From Peptostreptococcaceae bacterium (GTDB lineage: Bacteria > Bacillota_A > Clostridia > Peptostreptococcales > Anaerovoracaceae), in the NCBI GenBank assembly GCA_016650135.1, contig JAENWH010000061.1, forward strand, positions 1 through 8,690: 8,690 nucleotides of DNA, in the 5' to 3' direction. Below the pieces are notes generated by a model. The model searched no databases and had not been told where the DNA came from. It was given only the letters and a program-made list of their open reading frames with translations. Of the stretch, positions 7,030-8,690 are shown in pieces. A program made the position numbers and the translations under genes. Numbering within the stretch: the first letter of the stretch is position 1; every line of letters begins with the position of its first letter.

Positions 7030-8505
7030 ATGCAGAAAACTTATTTTAAAATATTGCTATTTGGGGTAGGACTTTTCACCCTTTTATCCTGTACTGAAAG
7101 CGTACATATAGATGAGAATAGGGACAAATTTCCTTTGATTTTTCCTGATTATACAGAAGTCAAAATTCCTGCGAATATTGCCCCGCTTCATTTCGGGTTG
7201 TCCGCTTCATTAAAAAATTCTGAAGCTTATGCTTATTTCGGAACCAATACCGAATCAATAAAAGTAGAAGCCAAAAATAAACAGTTTTCAATTAGCGCTT
7301 CTGACTGGAAGAAACTAATGGAAGAGGCAAAAGGAGGAACTGTTCAAGTAAAGGTTGTGGTAAAAGAGAATGGAAAATGGATTGCTTATAAGCCTTTTAA
7401 TCTGTATATTGCTATCGAACCGGTAGATCCCTATATTGCGTATCGGCTGATTGAACCCGGTTATGAAACATGGGGAGAGATGGGAATTTATCAGCGCTGT
7501 CTGGAAAACTATAAACAAACTTCTGTTGCAACCAACAAAACAACCAATAATAATTGCATGAACTGTCACTCTTTTTGCATGCAATCTCCCGATAAATGGC
7601 TTTTTCATATGCGAAAAGATTTTGGGGGCACGTTTTTGATAGATGGTGATAAAATAGAGAAGTTGAATACCAAAACACCACAGACTATTTCATCACTTGT
7701 TTATCCTTCATGGCACCCTTCCGGTAAATTTGTTGCTTTCTCGGTAAATAAAACAAAACAAATGTTTTATAGCACCGATCATAATCGCATAGAAGTATTT
7801 GATAATGCGTCAGATGTGGTCGTTTATGATGTCGATAAGCATGAAATATTTACTTCGCCTTTATTGTCTTCCAAGTCAGCATTTGAAACCTTTCCCACTT
7901 TTTCTCCTGACGGAAAGACTTTATATTATTGTTCCGCAGATAGTGTAAGTATGCCGGGTGAATATGAAAAAGCGAAATACAGTTTGTGTGCCATATCGTT
8001 TGATATGGAAACCAAGCAATTTGGAAATAAAGTTGATACGCTTTATAATGCACGTAAAAATGGAAAGAGTGTTTCTTTTCCCCGTGTATCGCCTGATGGG
8101 CATTATTTGATGTTTACACTTTTTGATTATGGAAATTTTTCTATTTGGCACAGTGAAGCTGATCTTTATCTTTTGGATTTATCAAACAATAATATTACTT
8201 CATTGGACGTGCTTAATAGTGATGAAACTGAAAGTTATCATTCATGGAGCAGCAACAGCCGTTGGGTAGTTTTTAGCAGTCGTCGTATTGATGGGCTATA
8301 TACGCGTCCGTTTATTGCTTATATTGATGAAAATGGCAAAGCTTCAAAACCTTTTCTTCTTCCACAGGACAATATTAATTATTATATGCGACTCATGAAG
8401 TCTTTTAATATTCCTGAATTTGTAAAAGGTAAAATAAAGGTGAATCCATATCAAATATCACAAAAAGCCCGTAATGATAAAGGTATTGATGTGCTATTTA
8501 AATGA
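7030..8505 (+). CDS. PD40/TolB-like propeller lipoprotein with CXXCH heme motif
   Basis: The product is 491 aa from ATG 7030. An in-frame TTG at 7018 overlaps the previous stop, but ATG 7030 sits at the usual distance and starts the signal. The signal MQKTYFKILLFGVGLFTLLS ends at lipobox LLSC (Cys21), so this is a lipoprotein. Residues about 25-165 form an N-terminal beta domain. Residues 176-180 read C-M-N-C-H, a c-type heme attachment motif, followed by another Cys and by FHMR, where His or Met could be a distal ligand. Then come PD40/TolB-type propeller repeats: YPSWHPSGKFVAFS (about 225-238), FPTFSPDGKTLYY (288-300), FPRVSPDGHYLMF (350-362) and YHSWSSNSRWVVFS (403-416). Such propellers bind proteins or act as scaffolds. 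The heme motif suggests a redox or sensing role, which is inference. Last gene of the operon. No clear terminator follows. Confidence 0.85.
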   Translation: MQKTYFKILLFGVGLFTLLSCTESVHIDENRDKFPLIFPDYTEVKIPANIAPLHFGLSASLKNSEAYAYFGTNTESIKVEAKNKQFSISASDWKKLMEEAKGGTVQVKVVVKENGKWIAYKPFNLYIAIEPVDPYIAYRLIEPGYETWGEMGIYQRCLENYKQTSVATNKTTNNNCMNCHSFCMQSPDKWLFHMRKDFGGTFLIDGDKIEKLNTKTPQTISSLVYPSWHPSGKFVAFSVNKTKQMFYSTDHNRIEVFDNASDVVVYDVDKHEIFTSPLLSSKSAFETFPTFSPDGKTLYYCSADSVSMPGEYEKAKYSLCAISFDMETKQFGNKVDTLYNARKNGKSVSFPRVSPDGHYLMFTLFDYGNFSIWHSEADLYLLDLSNNNITSLDVLNSDETESYHSWSSNSRWVVFSSRRIDGLYTRPFIAYIDENGKASKPFLLPQDNINYYMRLMKSFNIPEFVKGKIKVNPYQISQKARNDKGIDVLFK

Positions 8506-8525
8506 AATCGAGTATCTGTACTGTC

Positions 8526-8673
8526 TTTTCCTGATTTAGGTTGACTATTTTTAATCCATATCCCTAAAGAAAGTTGACTCGGTTTATAACTTATAACTGA
8601 TATTTGTTTACTGTTTTGTTGTTATCTCTGAATACAGTTTACTTTCAAATCTTATCCCTGTCATTGGTTGACT
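8526..8673 (+). repeat. Three direct copies of TCCCT-N7-GTTGACT
   Basis: Copies lie at 8526-8546 (TTTTCCT-7-GTTGACT), 8559-8579 (TATCCCT-7-GTTGACT) and 8653-8673 (TATCCCT-7-GTTGACT). The spacer is exactly 7 nt each time and differs in sequence. The second and third copies match perfectly in both half-sites, and the first differs at two bases in the left half. Start-to-start distances are 33 and 94 bp. A fixed spacer with a variable sequence points to a protein that contacts two half-sites. Confidence 0.75.
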
Positions 8674-8676
8674 GGA

Positions 8677-8687
8677 GGGCGTAGCCC
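8677..8687. other. Small GC-rich hairpin
   Basis: GGGC-GTA-GCCC forms a tight 4-bp stem and 3-nt loop, 3 bp after the third GTTGACT. It is unusually GC-rich for this window. It may be part of the same putative IS end or of a structure that continues beyond the window edge. Confidence 0.5.
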
Positions 8688-8690
8688 AGA

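Larger units (their letters stand above)
8526..8690. mobile_element. Possible insertion-sequence end (partial)
   Basis: After the last gene the sequence has no ORF but three same-orientation copies of a 21-nt composite site and, next to the third copy, a small GC-rich hairpin. Multiple spaced terminal repeats are a hallmark of IS21-family ends, where they bind the transposase, and GTTGACT-type ends occur in IS elements. No transposase gene, opposite end or target duplication is in view, so the assignment is tentative. The inner part of the element would extend beyond 8690. An operator array for a regulator of a downstream gene is the main alternative. Confidence 0.35.

Noticed and set aside
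7315..8151. Several minus-strand ORFs of 67-97 codons inside the propeller gene
   Set aside because: They are antisense to a gene with clear signal peptide, heme motif and propeller repeats, and show no domains of their own.
8590..8603. TTATAAC repeated twice in tandem
   Set aside because: A 7-bp AT-rich repeat is expected by chance here. CRISPR-like or iteron organisation is not supported with two copies.

Overview
The window looks like Bacteroidales chromosomal DNA (Bacteroides, Parabacteroides or a relative). It is AT-rich and most starts have A-rich leaders without Shine-Dalgarno sequences. Exported proteins carry Bacteroidetes-style signals, with Q right after the signal-peptidase I site and SC lipoboxes. 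The largest gene belongs to a Bacteroidetes family that combines macroglobulin-like and TonB-plug domains. All supported genes are on the + strand.

Left edge (1-454): the window opens inside the 3' end of a group II intron. The last 19 codons of what is probably its reverse transcriptase/maturase are followed by domain V and domain VI. Domain VI has a bulged branch-point A at 133, and the predicted 3' splice junction lies after 139. The next 315 bases hold no convincing gene, only a doubtful 31-codon ORF, a symmetrical hairpin, and a perfect 22-bp tandem duplication that ends 2 bp before the next start codon.

Middle (455-2277): two exported proteins that I do not recognise, a 376-aa lipoprotein and a 189-aa secreted protein. 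A terminator-like hairpin follows the second.

Right (2477-8505): three genes that read as one envelope-directed operon. The first encodes an 877-aa periplasmic or outer-membrane protein with macroglobulin-like (MG2) domains, a carboxypeptidase-regulatory-like domain and a TonB-receptor plug but no beta-barrel. The second encodes a multi-pass membrane protein of the DUF6057 type with a helical C-terminal half. The third, starting about 8 bp after the second, encodes a lipoprotein with TolB/PD40-like propeller repeats and a CXXCH heme-attachment motif. How they cooperate is not established. The layout suggests a membrane-spanning assembly: inner-membrane protein, lipid-anchored possible cytochrome-propeller, and exported macroglobulin/plug protein.

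Right edge (8506-8690): non-coding DNA with three copies of a 21-nt composite site, (T/A)TCCCT-N7-GTTGACT, and a small GC hairpin. This most resembles the terminal transposase-binding repeats of an insertion sequence (IS21-like organisation is one possibility), but no transposase gene is visible. The gene block is thus bordered by an intron on the left and possibly by an IS end on the right.
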